DNA of 64,000 nt. Origin: Nocardia amikacinitolerans NBRC 108937. GTDB lineage: Bacteria > Actinomycetota > Actinomycetes > Mycobacteriales > Mycobacteriaceae. The stretch is taken from the NCBI RefSeq assembly GCF_001612615.1, contig NZ_BDAU01000011.1, positions 124,001 through 188,000 on the forward strand, given 5' to 3'. The translations under genes and the position numbers were made by a program. Shown one piece after another: positions 8,352-16,978 of this stretch. Numbering within the stretch: position 1 is the stretch's first letter; each line of letters begins with the position of its first letter. The notes beneath the pieces were generated by a model. The model worked only from the letters and a program-made list of their open reading frames with translations, was not told the DNA's origin and ran no database searches.

Positions 8352-10379
8352 ATGCATATGATCTCGCGTATGAAGTCGACAGCGAACACACACGAACACG
8401 GGCACTCGATTCTGGGCGAGCGCGGCGAGCTGATCTTCGCCCTCGCCGCCGGTGTCACCTATGCCGCGGGCATGGCGGCGGAGTATCTGTTCTCCGCGCC
8501 GCCGTGGGTGGCGATCGCGCTGTTCGCCGCGACCTACTTCTTCGGCGGCTTCTTCACGATCCGCACGGCCGTCGCGACGGTGCGGCGCGGCCGATTCGAG
8601 GTCGACTTCCTGATGCTGGTCGCGGCTCTCGGCGCGGCCGCGGTCGGCAAGTGGGCCGAGGGGTCGGTGCTGCTGTTCCTGTTCAGCCTCGGGCACGCGC
8701 TCGAGGAGTACGCGATGGGCCGCGCCAAGCGCTCCATCGAGGCGCTCGCGGAACTCGCGCCGGGCACCGCGCTGGTTCGCGGCGACGACGGCGCGGTGCG
8801 TGAGGTCGATGTCGAGGACCTCGCGATCGGCGATGTCGTCGTGGTGCTGCCCAATTCGCGGCTTGCGGCCGACGGCATCGTGGTCGACGGAGCGAGCAGC
8901 GTCGACGAATCCTCGGTGACCGGCGAGAGCATCCCGGTGGAGAAGAGCGCCCTGACCGGGGCGACCCTGGACCGCACGCCGGTGCCGGAAGCGCACCGGG
9001 TGTTCGCGGGCACGGTGAACGGCTCGGGCGCGATGGATGTCCTGGTGACCAGCCGCGCCGCGGACAGCATGCTGGCGCGCGTCATCACCATGGTTCGCGA
9101 GGCCGACACGCACAAGTCGCCCACCCAGCGCTTCATCGACCGCTTCCAGCTGTTCTACGTGCCCGCCGTGCTGGCGGCGGTCGTCGGTGTGCTCGCCTTC
9201 GGCGTGGTCGCGCTCGCCGAACCGTTCGCCGACAGCTTCTACCGCGCGATGGTCGTGCTCGTCGCGGCCAGCCCGTGCGCGCTGGCGATCGCGACGCCGA
9301 GCGCCGTGCTCGCGGGAGTGGCGCGAGCCGCGCAGGCGGGTGTGCTCGCCAAGGGCGGCGGGCCGCTGGAGACGCTGGGCCGGGTTCGTTCCATCGCCTT
9401 CGACAAGACCGGCACGCTCACCTGGGGCCTGCCTCGCGTCACCGACATCGTCGCGGTCCGTCCGGAATCGCGCGCGGAGCTGATCGCGACGCTGCACGCG
9501 GTCGAGTCCTACAGCGACCACCCGCTGGCCACCGCCATCACCCGCGACCTCGCACCGCTTGTGCCGGAAGGGTCGGCTCGTCATGCGACCGAGGTCAACT
9601 CGGTGACCGGGCGCGGCGTCACCGCCTTGGTGGACGGACATCCCACCGAGGTCGGCAACCTCACCATGTTCGGCGAGCTGGAGACCGACGGCGTTCCCGC
9701 CTCGATCGCGGACATCGTCGACGACCTGCACGCGCGCGGACGCACCACGATGATCGTCCGGCACGCGGGCGCCTACCTCGGTGTCGTTGGCGTGATGGAC
9801 ACCCCGCGCGGCGAGGCCGCGCCCGTCATCGCGCGGCTGCGCGCGCTCGGCATCGAGGACGTGGTGCTGATCTCCGGCGACCATCAGCGCGTCGCCGACG
9901 CCGTGGCCGCCGACATGGGCTTGGACGCCGCGCACGGCGGGCTGCTGCCGGAGGACAAGGTCACCATGATCGGGCGGCTCGGCGGTCGCGACGGCACCGC
10001 CATGGTCGGCGACGGCGTCAACGACGCGCCCGCGATGGTGAACTCCTCGGTCGGCATCGCCATGGGCGCGGGCGGGTCCGCGGTCGCGCTGGAGACCGCC
10101 GATGTCGCGTTGATGGTCGACGACATCGGCCGCCTGCCGTTCGCCGTGGCGCTGAGCAGGCGCACCGCCCGGATCATCCGGCAGAACCTGACCTTCGCGC
10201 TGCTGATCGTCGCGGTCCTGGTGCCCGCCACGCTGATCGGCCTGCCCATCGGCCCCGCGGTGTTCGTCCACGAGGGCTCCACCTTGCTCGTGGTGGCGAA
10301 TGCCTTGCGGCTGCTGCGTTTCCGTCGCGGCGCGGAACACGAGGGCATCGTCCACGAGGCGCGGCCGGTGCGGAGTTAG
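8352..10379 (+). CDS. P1B-4-type metal-transporting ATPase (CtpD/CtpJ/CoaT-like)
   Basis: 675 residues if the ATG at 8352 is used; in-frame ATGs at 8358 and 8370 are alternatives and no ribosome site decides. There is no N-terminal HMA domain, only a short His-containing start (THEHGHS). P-type motifs in order: TGES in the A domain, membrane metal site SPC (ASPCALAIATPS), phosphorylation site DKTGT, and GDGVNDAPA in the hinge. The last membrane helix has HEGSTL, the P1B-4 hallmark. With SPC this points to export of Co2+, Fe2+ or Ni2+ rather than Cu or Zn. The metal is inferred. Confidence 0.92.
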   Translation: MHMISRMKSTANTHEHGHSILGERGELIFALAAGVTYAAGMAAEYLFSAPPWVAIALFAATYFFGGFFTIRTAVATVRRGRFEVDFLMLVAALGAAAVGKWAEGSVLLFLFSLGHALEEYAMGRAKRSIEALAELAPGTALVRGDDGAVREVDVEDLAIGDVVVVLPNSRLAADGIVVDGASSVDESSVTGESIPVEKSALTGATLDRTPVPEAHRVFAGTVNGSGAMDVLVTSRAADSMLARVITMVREADTHKSPTQRFIDRFQLFYVPAVLAAVVGVLAFGVVALAEPFADSFYRAMVVLVAASPCALAIATPSAVLAGVARAAQAGVLAKGGGPLETLGRVRSIAFDKTGTLTWGLPRVTDIVAVRPESRAELIATLHAVESYSDHPLATAITRDLAPLVPEGSARHATEVNSVTGRGVTALVDGHPTEVGNLTMFGELETDGVPASIADIVDDLHARGRTTMIVRHAGAYLGVVGVMDTPRGEAAPVIARLRALGIEDVVLISGDHQRVADAVAADMGLDAAHGGLLPEDKVTMIGRLGGRDGTAMVGDGVNDAPAMVNSSVGIAMGAGGSAVALETADVALMVDDIGRLPFAVALSRRTARIIRQNLTFALLIVAVLVPATLIGLPIGPAVFVHEGSTLLVVANALRLLRFRRGAEHEGIVHEARPVRS

Positions 10380-10461
10380 CCCGACACGACGACCACCGTG
10401 CACACGGAATCTCCACAATTGCCGACGCTGCTCTCCACAGCGGGTGGTTAGGGTTCCGTGC

Positions 10462-11178
10462 ATGGAGCTTCGGAATGGGGAGCGCGGCGGGGCGGCCAAC
10501 GGGCAGGCGGCGCGGCGGATTCTGGTGGTCGACGACGAGGTCACCATCGCCGAATCCGTTGCCGCGCGGTTGCGGGCGGAGGGGTTCGCCGTCGAGCTTG
10601 CGCACGACGGGCCCGGCGCGGTGGCCGCCGTCGAGGCGAACGAGCCCGACCTGGTGGTGCTGGACGTGATGCTGCCCGGTTTCGACGGACTCGAGGTGTG
10701 CAGGCGCATCCAGGCCGGGCGCGGGGTGCCGGTGCTCATGCTCACCGCGCGCACCGACGAGACCGATCAGCTCGTCGGGCTCGGCGTCGGCGCGGACGAC
10801 TACCTGACCAAGCCGTTCTCGCTGCGCGTGCTCGCGGCCCGGGTGCACGCGCTGCTGCGCCGGGTCGAGCGTGCCGCCGACCGGGAGGGCGCCGCGATCA
10901 TCGTCGGCGATCTGCGCATCGATCTGGAACAGCATAGGGTCTGGCGCGGCGACACCGAAGCCAAACTGACGCCGCTGGAATTCGAGCTGCTCGCCCGGCT
11001 GGCACGGCGGCCGCGGGTGGTGCTGGCCAGGGAGCGTCTGCTCGAGGAGGTCTGGGATTGGGCCGACGCCGCGGGCACCCGTGCGGTCGACAGTCACGTG
11101 AAGGCGTTGCGGCGCAAGCTCGGCGCGGATCTGATTCGCACGGTGCACGGCGTTGGCTACGCGTTGGAGGCGCGATGA
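10462..11178 (+). CDS. OmpR/PhoB-family response regulator
   Basis: 238 residues from ATG 10462. The receiver domain (about 18-130) has the acidic pair DDE at 24-26, phosphoacceptor Asp68 in VVLDVMLPG, and the conserved Lys in YLTKPFS. The C-terminal winged helix (about 145-235) shows LTPLEFELLARLARRP and the recognition region VDSHVKALRRKLG, ending in the usual VHGVGYAL. Its stop overlaps the start of the sensor kinase gene by ATGA, so the two are co-translated as a two-component system. The signal is unknown. Confidence 0.95.
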   Translation: MELRNGERGGAANGQAARRILVVDDEVTIAESVAARLRAEGFAVELAHDGPGAVAAVEANEPDLVVLDVMLPGFDGLEVCRRIQAGRGVPVLMLTARTDETDQLVGLGVGADDYLTKPFSLRVLAARVHALLRRVERAADREGAAIIVGDLRIDLEQHRVWRGDTEAKLTPLEFELLARLARRPRVVLARERLLEEVWDWADAAGTRAVDSHVKALRRKLGADLIRTVHGVGYALEAR

Positions 11179-12254
11179 CCACCGACGCGCGCACCAAGGA
11201 CGCCACATCCTCTGGCTCGGAGCTCACGCGCCGATGCCGCGTGCTGGCCGACGCGGTGGCCGAGGCGCTGCCCAGGCCGTTGGATCCGGTGCGGTCGGTG
11301 AAACTCAAGCTGGCGATCCTGATGGTGGTCTCCGGTGGTCTCGCGTTCGGGTTCTTCCGTTTCCAGATCGGCTGGCTACCACCGCGAACCACCCTGACCG
11401 CTGTGCTGATCGCTCTGATCACCTCCCAGATCCTGGCGCACGGCATCACCAGGCCGCTGCGGGATATGACCGCGGCCGCCCAGCGCATGGCCCAGGGCGA
11501 CTACACCCGCCGGGTGCGGGCGAGTTCGCGCGACGAGGTGGGACAGCTCGCCGAGGCGTTCAACCGGATGGCCGCCGACCTCGCCGCCGCCGACCGGCAG
11601 CGCCGCGACCTCATCGCCAACGTCTCGCACGAACTGCGCACCCCGATCACCGCGCTGCACGCCGTGCTGGAGAACCTGGTCGACGGTGTCTCCGAACCCG
11701 ATCCGAGCACGCTGCGCACCGCGCTGGCCCAGACCGAACGGCTCGGACTGCTGGTCTCCGAACTGCTCGACCTGTCCAGCATCGAGGCGGGCGCCTTGGC
11801 GCTGGATCGCGAGAACGTGCCGGTCGCGCCGTTGCTCGCCGAGGTGGTCGCCGAGGCCGAGGTGATGGCGGCGGCGCTGGGCCGCGGCGTGCGATTCAGC
11901 ACCGACGTCCGGCCCGACACCGCGTGCGTCGACGCCGACCGTGCACGTCTGCACCAAGTGCTGATCAACCTGCTCGACAACGCCGCGCGGCACGGCCCGG
12001 CGGGCGGCGAGGTGCGGATCACCGCCCGCGCCCAGCACGGCGAGCTCGTCATCGACGTCCAGGACGAGGGTCCCGGCATTCCCGCCGCCGAACGCGCGAC
12101 CGTCTTCGATCGCTTCACCCGCGGCGGACGCACCAACGGCGGCGGCACCGGACTCGGCCTCGCCATCTCCCGCTGGCTGGTCGACCTGCATGGCGGCACC
12201 ATCGCCGTGGCCGACCCCGGCTCCCGCATCCGCGTGGTCCTGCCCGCCCCCTGA
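11175..12254 (+). CDS. Sensor histidine kinase (HAMP-HisKA-HATPase)
   Basis: 359 residues from ATG 11175. Two hydrophobic segments (about 40-60 and 68-85) are separated by a very short loop, so there is almost no extracellular sensing domain. A HAMP linker (RPLRDMTAAAQRMAQGDY) follows. The H box is NVSHELRTPITAL with the phospho-accepting His. The N box is NLLDNAARHG, the G1 box DEGPGIPA and the G2 box GGTGLGLAIS. The short loop suggests sensing within the membrane or through a partner. The cognate regulator is the gene just upstream. Confidence 0.95.
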   Translation: MTTDARTKDATSSGSELTRRCRVLADAVAEALPRPLDPVRSVKLKLAILMVVSGGLAFGFFRFQIGWLPPRTTLTAVLIALITSQILAHGITRPLRDMTAAAQRMAQGDYTRRVRASSRDEVGQLAEAFNRMAADLAAADRQRRDLIANVSHELRTPITALHAVLENLVDGVSEPDPSTLRTALAQTERLGLLVSELLDLSSIEAGALALDRENVPVAPLLAEVVAEAEVMAAALGRGVRFSTDVRPDTACVDADRARLHQVLINLLDNAARHGPAGGEVRITARAQHGELVIDVQDEGPGIPAAERATVFDRFTRGGRTNGGGTGLGLAISRWLVDLHGGTIAVADPGSRIRVVLPAP

Positions 12255-12345
12255 CGGGCCGGACCCGATCGACAACCCACACACCGCAACCCGGACTACC
12301 ACAGCGTCCCGGGGCGATCACGCACACCCGAAATCGGAGGGGATC

Positions 12346-14535
12346 ATGAGTAAAGAACCGACCGGACGGAACGATTCGATGTCCGAACCGCCGGACGCCA
12401 CCGAAAGCGCCACCGACGGTGCCGCGCCGTCGACCGGGCTCGATACGGTGGCGAGCCAGGCGGCTTCCGGGAATCGGGAAGACTCCGATGGGGGAGCCCA
12501 CGGGTCGGCCGCCGCCCTCCATACCAACACGACGACCCTCGCGTCCGCCGACGGAAGCGGCAAGACAGTGGACGCCGCGACGACGGGTTCGTCATCGAGT
12601 GAGGCCTCCGCGAAACGGAGTCCCGAATCGCCGGGTGCCGACGAATCCGCGAAGTCCTCGGAGCCCGTCCATGTCTCGTCGGATCTCGGCACGGTCTCGT
12701 CTGGTGCGGCCGAGCGGACCGCGGGGACGGAGTCCGACGCCGATCCCTCGGATGTTCCGGCAGACAGCAAGCCAGCGGCATCGCCGGCGACCCCGGCAGA
12801 GGGCGAGGCGACGGCCACGTCGGATGCCACAGCAGATGTGAAAGCGGCGGCACAGTCGGACGCGCCGACCGGCAGCGTCAAGGCAACGACATCGTCGGAC
12901 GCTCCCGCTACCGGCAAGACGCCGACTTCCGCCGGCAAGGCCTCCGAACAGAACGCCGCATCTGCCGCCGACTCCGCGACGAAGCTCGTGAAGACCGCGG
13001 ACACCACCGTGAAAGAATCCGACAGCCAGCCGAATTCGACCACAGGCGCACTCCCGCCGATGACTCCGGTAGCCGATCGATCCGGTCCGCCGGGTGCCCC
13101 GCCGATACCTAAGTGGCGCAGGGTCAGCTATCCGCCCGCGGTAGTGCCCGCCGCCGCGATCGCCGGAGTCTCGGCGGCGGTGCTGATTCCGTGGGATCGC
13201 CCCGGCATCGGCTGGGTGCTCGCCGCTGTGGTCGCCGCGGGCGCGGTGTTCGTCGTCGATCGACGGGCGCGCGGGGCCGTCGAGTCCACCGATCGCTCGA
13301 TTCGCGCGCTGCTGCGGCGCAATCCGGTGCGGCTGTGGTGGACCGGGCTCGCGTTGGCGCTGCTGGCGGTGGGCGCGGTGCGGGCGGCGGGGTGGTTGTT
13401 CGTGCTGTGCGTCCTGGCTGCGGTCTTCGCTGGTTCGCTGGCCGTGGTTCCGCGCCGCTCGGTGCACGGCATCTGGTACGACGCGATCGCCGTGCCGCTG
13501 GAGGCGACCGCGGCGGTGCTGTGGGTGTCCGAGGGTGCGCGGCGGGCGCGTGACGCGCGGACGGTGCGCACCTGGCGGGCCGGTCTGTCGGTGGGCGCGA
13601 CTGTCGCGCTGCTCGCGGTCTTCGCCCCGCTGCTCGGCAGTGCCGACGCCACCTTCGGCTCGATGTTGAACCGGTTGGTGCCGACCGTCGAGCCGGCGTC
13701 GCTCGTGCGGTGGACGCTGGTGTCCGGCCTGGTGGCGCTGGGCTGCTTCGGCGCGATGTACCTGCTGGCCGGTCCGCCGATGTCGGCGGATGCGATGCCG
13801 CGCGAGAAGGTTTCGGGTCGCACGGTGAGCCGGTGGGAGTGGGCGTTGCCGGTGGGTGCGTTGACGGCGCTGTTCGCCGCGTTCGTCGCGGCTCAGTTCG
13901 CGGCGCTGTTCGGTGGCGACGACTACGTGCAGAAGACCGCGGGCCTCACCTACGCGCAGTACGCGCGCAGCGGGTTCTGGCAGCTGTCCATCGTCACCAT
14001 GCTGGCGCTGGCGGTGATCCTCACGGTGCTGCGGTTCGCCGATCAGGATTCGGCGCGCGACCGGACGTGGCTGCGCGCGCTGCTCGGCTCGGTGACCGCG
14101 CTGTCGCTCGTGCTCGTCGCCTCCGCGCTTGGTCGGATGTGGACCTATCAGCAGGCCTACGGTTTCACGGTGCTGCGCGTGCTGGTGGAGGCGTTCGAGC
14201 TGTGGCTCGGTCTGATGTACGTGCTCGTGCTCGCGGCGGTGCTCCGGTTGCGCCGTGCCTGGCTGCCGCGCGCCGCGCTCGGCACGGCGTTCGCGACGCT
14301 GCTGGTGCTCGCGCTCCTGAACCCGGAGCGCCTGGTCGCCGACCGCAACATCGACCGCTGGACGAACGGGAAGACGCTCGACACGGACTACCTGAGCACC
14401 CTCTCGCCCGACGTCGTCCCCGCACTCGACCGACTTCCGGAACCGTTGCGCGCCGAGATCCTCGAACCGATCCGGGACGACCTGCCCGAGGACACCTGGC
14501 AGAGCTGGAACCTCTCCCGCGCCTCCGCCCGCTGA
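12346..14535 (+). CDS. DUF4153/DUF4173-family membrane protein with long disordered N-terminus
   Basis: 729 residues from ATG 12346, behind a GGAGGGG ribosome site. Residues 1 to about 240 are low complexity, rich in Ser, Ala, Thr, Asp and Pro, and presumably disordered. Residues 260-640 hold around ten to twelve membrane helices. The C-terminal block NPERLVADRNIDRW, then LDTDYLSTLSPDVVPAL, matches the DUF4153/DUF4173 signature. The family's function is not known. It lies 92 bases after the kinase gene on the same strand, so it may be a target or partner of that two-component system. Confidence 0.85.
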   Translation: MSKEPTGRNDSMSEPPDATESATDGAAPSTGLDTVASQAASGNREDSDGGAHGSAAALHTNTTTLASADGSGKTVDAATTGSSSSEASAKRSPESPGADESAKSSEPVHVSSDLGTVSSGAAERTAGTESDADPSDVPADSKPAASPATPAEGEATATSDATADVKAAAQSDAPTGSVKATTSSDAPATGKTPTSAGKASEQNAASAADSATKLVKTADTTVKESDSQPNSTTGALPPMTPVADRSGPPGAPPIPKWRRVSYPPAVVPAAAIAGVSAAVLIPWDRPGIGWVLAAVVAAGAVFVVDRRARGAVESTDRSIRALLRRNPVRLWWTGLALALLAVGAVRAAGWLFVLCVLAAVFAGSLAVVPRRSVHGIWYDAIAVPLEATAAVLWVSEGARRARDARTVRTWRAGLSVGATVALLAVFAPLLGSADATFGSMLNRLVPTVEPASLVRWTLVSGLVALGCFGAMYLLAGPPMSADAMPREKVSGRTVSRWEWALPVGALTALFAAFVAAQFAALFGGDDYVQKTAGLTYAQYARSGFWQLSIVTMLALAVILTVLRFADQDSARDRTWLRALLGSVTALSLVLVASALGRMWTYQQAYGFTVLRVLVEAFELWLGLMYVLVLAAVLRLRRAWLPRAALGTAFATLLVLALLNPERLVADRNIDRWTNGKTLDTDYLSTLSPDVVPALDRLPEPLRAEILEPIRDDLPEDTWQSWNLSRASAR

Positions 14536-14751
14536 ACCCAGCGCCCGACATCGCCGACCGAGTCCGCACCCCAGCGACTTCGGTCTCGGCGCCTACTAGT
14601 GCCCGTCCACAAAAGTCGGCCAAGCAACCCCGACCGAAGGTCACCATTCATCGGCCCACCGTGCTGAAGGTCACCCTCGGTCGGTACGTAGGTCGGGTGA
14701 ATGAAGGTCACGTCCAGTGGGTCTGGCGCGATGGCGGTGGCCTTCGGTCGG
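14536..14751. other. Convergent intergenic region with spaced direct repeats
   Basis: Three copies of GAAGGTCAC(C/G) occur at 14636, 14666 and 14703, with related GGTCGG and CGGTCGG words between them. No gene is visible. The flanking genes are convergent, so promoter function would be unusual. The meaning of the repeats is unclear. Confidence 0.4.
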
Positions 14752-15258
14752 TTACCCCCGCCGCGACCCGATCGCGAGCCGCACCGCCTCGGCGGGATCG
14801 GCGGCGGTGAGCGTGGCCTGCAACGGCTCACCCGCGGCGTCGAGGATCTGCCAACCGCCGAGCGAGACGACCGGGATGTCGCCGCGGTGCCGCGCCAGCG
14901 CCAGTTCGGACAGCGTCCCCCAAGACCCGCCGATGACGATGACGGCGTCGGCGGAGCGCACCAGGATCGCGTTGCGCGCCTCACCCATGTTCGTGAACAG
15001 TACGGCGGAAAGTCCCTGGCAGGCGGCGTCGCGGTCGATGTCGGGCCGCACTCCGATCACCAGCCCGCCCGCCCGCGACGCGCCTTCGGCGACGGCGGCC
15101 ATCACGCCGAAACCGCCGCCGCACAGCACGGTGACGCCCGCGGCGGCGAGCAGTCGTCCGACCTCGGTGGCGTTCGCGGCGTCGGCGCGGGTGCATGCGG
15201 TGGGCCCGCACACGGCGACCTGCTTGGCGTAGGTGCGTCGGGTCGTCAGCGCTGCCAT
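14752..15258 (-). CDS. LOG-family (TIGR00725-type) Rossmann-fold protein
   Basis: 168 residues. The nucleotide-binding core reads LLAAAGVTVLCGGGFGVMAAVAEGA. The later GGSWGTLSELALA corresponds to the PGGxGTxxE motif of LOG/lysine-decarboxylase-like proteins. Plant LOG homologues release cytokinin bases from nucleotide monophosphates. The TIGR00725 branch is uncharacterised, and here Gly-Gly-Ser replaces the usual Pro-Gly-Gly. No operon partner is evident; the enoyl-CoA hydratase stop lies 26 bases upstream on the same strand. Confidence 0.85.
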   Translation of the reverse strand: MAALTTRRTYAKQVAVCGPTACTRADAANATEVGRLLAAAGVTVLCGGGFGVMAAVAEGASRAGGLVIGVRPDIDRDAACQGLSAVLFTNMGEARNAILVRSADAVIVIGGSWGTLSELALARHRGDIPVVSLGGWQILDAAGEPLQATLTAADPAEAVRLAIGSRRG

Positions 15259-15283
15259 ATCGACAGTGTGCCGGGTCGGACGG

Positions 15284-16024
15284 TCAGCCGCGGGTTCCTC
15301 CGGCGAGTCGCGCGGCGGCGTCGTCGGGGAAGCCGAAGGTCATCTCGGTCTCGGCGCGCATCGCGGCGGTCCGGTCCATCGACCGGGCGTTGGCGTAGAG
15401 CGCCTTGTAGATGCGGTGCGAGCCGGGCGAATTCGCGGCGATGCGGTCGGCGAGGTCGGCGACGTACCTGTCGAGTTCGGCGTCGGGCACGCAGTGGTCG
15501 ACCAGCCCGATGCCCGCGGCTTCGGCGGCGGGCAGCCTGCGGGCGGTGAAGCTGAGTTCCTTGGCCCTTGACATGCCGACCCGTTCGGGCAGCCGCACCG
15601 ACATGCCCCACAGCGGAACCAGTCCCCACTGGCTGTGGGTGTCTCCGAGTTGGGCGGATTCCCCGGCCACCAGCAGGTCGCAACCGAGGGCCAGTTCCAG
15701 GCCGCCGGTGAAACAGTGCCCGTGGATCTTGGCGATGGTGGGCTTCGGCAAGTCCTCGAGCAGTCCGATGGTCTCGGCCTCGCGGAACCGGTGCGCGAGC
15801 GCGTCGCCCTCGGCGAGTGCGGCCAGATCGTGTCCGGCGCAGAAGGATCGGCCCGCTCCGGCTAGCACCACGACGCGCACGGCGTCGTCACCGGCCAGCG
15901 CTTCCAGGTGGGTGCGCAAGCGGTCGAAGGTGTCCGCGGTGAGGGCGTTGAGCTTCTCGGGCCGGTTCAGCGTCAGCGTGGCGATCGCGCCGTCGATCGA
16001 ACACAGGACGAGCTCTGCACTCAT
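15284..16024 (-). CDS. Enoyl-CoA hydratase/isomerase family protein
   Basis: 246 residues with the crotonase fold: the CoA-binding oxyanion region is SFCAGHDLAALAEG, and the second oxyanion segment is HGHCFTGGLELALGCDLLVA. The region that carries the first catalytic Glu in classical hydratases reads DTHSQWGLVPLWG, so that Glu seems absent, while KELSFTARRL retains an acidic residue near the second position. It may therefore catalyse a different crotonase reaction, such as isomerisation or thioester hydrolysis. It precedes the LOG gene on the same strand. Confidence 0.88.
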   Translation of the reverse strand: MSAELVLCSIDGAIATLTLNRPEKLNALTADTFDRLRTHLEALAGDDAVRVVVLAGAGRSFCAGHDLAALAEGDALAHRFREAETIGLLEDLPKPTIAKIHGHCFTGGLELALGCDLLVAGESAQLGDTHSQWGLVPLWGMSVRLPERVGMSRAKELSFTARRLPAAEAAGIGLVDHCVPDAELDRYVADLADRIAANSPGSHRIYKALYANARSMDRTAAMRAETEMTFGFPDDAAARLAGGTRG

Positions 16025-16107
16025 CGGTCACCTCCGTGTCAGCGCACCGCCGTGCACGCCACGCCGGTGTCTTCGCACACTAACGGGCGCTGCCGGACTG
16101 TCGACGC

Positions 16108-16461
16108 CTAATCGTCGCGGCCCGATGCTTCGGCCTGCGCGGGAGCCGATTTCACGAACTTCAGCCCGATGACGCAGGCGATGATGCCGCCGAGGAAGGC
16201 GATCTTGCCCGCCGAGACGGTCTCGGCGCCGGTGACCATGGCGTACCCCACGGTGAGTGCCGCGCCGATGCCGATCCAGACGGCGTAGGCCACCCCGATC
16301 GGTATGCGCCGGGTGGCCAGCGCCAACCCGATCATGCTCGCCGCCAACGCTATACCGAAGACCGCCGTGGGCGCGGGCCGCGACAACCCGTCCGACATGC
16401 CGAGCGCGGTCGCCCACACGGCCTCGAACAGCGCGCTGACGATCAGGAGCACCCACGCCAT
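16108..16461 (-). CDS. Small multidrug resistance (SMR) transporter subunit B
   Basis: 117 residues, four membrane helices. The conserved membrane Glu of the family is present in helix 1 (LFEAVWATALG). The helix 3 region reads GVAYAVWIGIGAALT. Its start follows the stop of the upstream SMR gene by one base (TGA-G-ATG), so the two are translationally coupled and probably form a heteromeric pair. With the guanidine-III riboswitch ahead of the operon, the likely cargo is guanidinium (Gdx-type export). A charged 15-residue C-terminal tail (SAPAQAEASGRDD) is specific to this subunit. Confidence 0.9.
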   Translation of the reverse strand: MAWVLLIVSALFEAVWATALGMSDGLSRPAPTAVFGIALAASMIGLALATRRIPIGVAYAVWIGIGAALTVGYAMVTGAETVSAGKIAFLGGIIACVIGLKFVKSAPAQAEASGRDD

Positions 16462-16462
16462 C

Positions 16463-16777
16463 TCAACTCACCGCCTTCAGCCCGGCCACACAGGCGACCA
16501 GCCCGCACAGCAGCAGCGTCCGCGCCGAGCTCGCCCGCTCCTTACCGGTGAGCACCGCCCACACCGCGGTGAGCACCGCGCCGACACCGACCCACACCGC
16601 GTAGGCGGTGCCGGTGGGCAGGGTGCGCATGGCGTACGCCAGACCGAGCATGCTGACGACGAGCGCCGCCGCGAACACGAGGGTGGGAACGAGACGCCGG
16701 AAACCGCGGGATTCGGCGAGCGCCGTGGCCCATACGGCCTCCAACACCCCGGCGACGAGAAGAACGACCCAAGCCAC
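16463..16777 (-). CDS. Small multidrug resistance (SMR) transporter subunit A
   Basis: 104 residues from a GTG at 16777 with GGAGG eight bases upstream. Helix 1 has the essential Glu (VLEAVWATALAESRGFRR), and the ATALxxSxGFxR segment resembles the Gdx/SugE branch. Helices 2-4 follow with GTAYAVWVGVGAVLTAVW. It is the first gene of the SMR pair. A guanidine-III riboswitch ends just before its ribosome site, which indicates translational control by guanidinium. Confidence 0.9.
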   Translation of the reverse strand: MAWVVLLVAGVLEAVWATALAESRGFRRLVPTLVFAAALVVSMLGLAYAMRTLPTGTAYAVWVGVGAVLTAVWAVLTGKERASSARTLLLCGLVACVAGLKAVS

Positions 16778-16790
16778 GACCGACCTCCAT

Positions 16791-16831
16791 GGTCAGTCTT
16801 GTCGCTGTCCGGGTACTGAGCCCTCGTCCGG
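16791..16831 (-). ncRNA. Guanidine-III (ykkC-III) riboswitch
   Basis: Read on the minus strand, the conserved 5' box CCGGACGAGG is followed by a stem strand, then TACCCGG, then the core ACAAGAC and the complementary strand. Stem P1 pairs TCAGT with ACTGA plus GG with CC across one bulged C. The two CCGG boxes can form the class-defining pseudoknot. The order and conserved words match my memory of the guanidine-III class (the Thermobifida structure). The element ends a few bases before ATGGAGG, so ligand binding would control ribosome access to the SMR operon. Confidence 0.88.
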
Positions 16832-16978
16832 AGGCCCGCCGCGGGCCTTGTCTCCGACGCTAGCACGCGCCGTGGGCGGCGGATGGTGAGCTCGGTTACC
16901 GGCTCGCTACTGTCCGCTTCCGGCGGAGTCCGCACCGATGCGCTTGCTGCGACACTGCATTCGATGCCATCGCCGAGG

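Noticed and set aside
8109..10754. 881-codon minus-strand open frame opposite the metal ATPase
   Set aside because: It is a high-GC shadow of the P1B-4 ATPase gene; its translation is His/Arg/Asp-rich without any domain.
16778..16870. Guanidine-I or guanidine-II riboswitch ahead of the SMR genes
   Set aside because: The ykkC-I core words and the paired ACGR hairpins are absent; the guanidine-III words fit far better.
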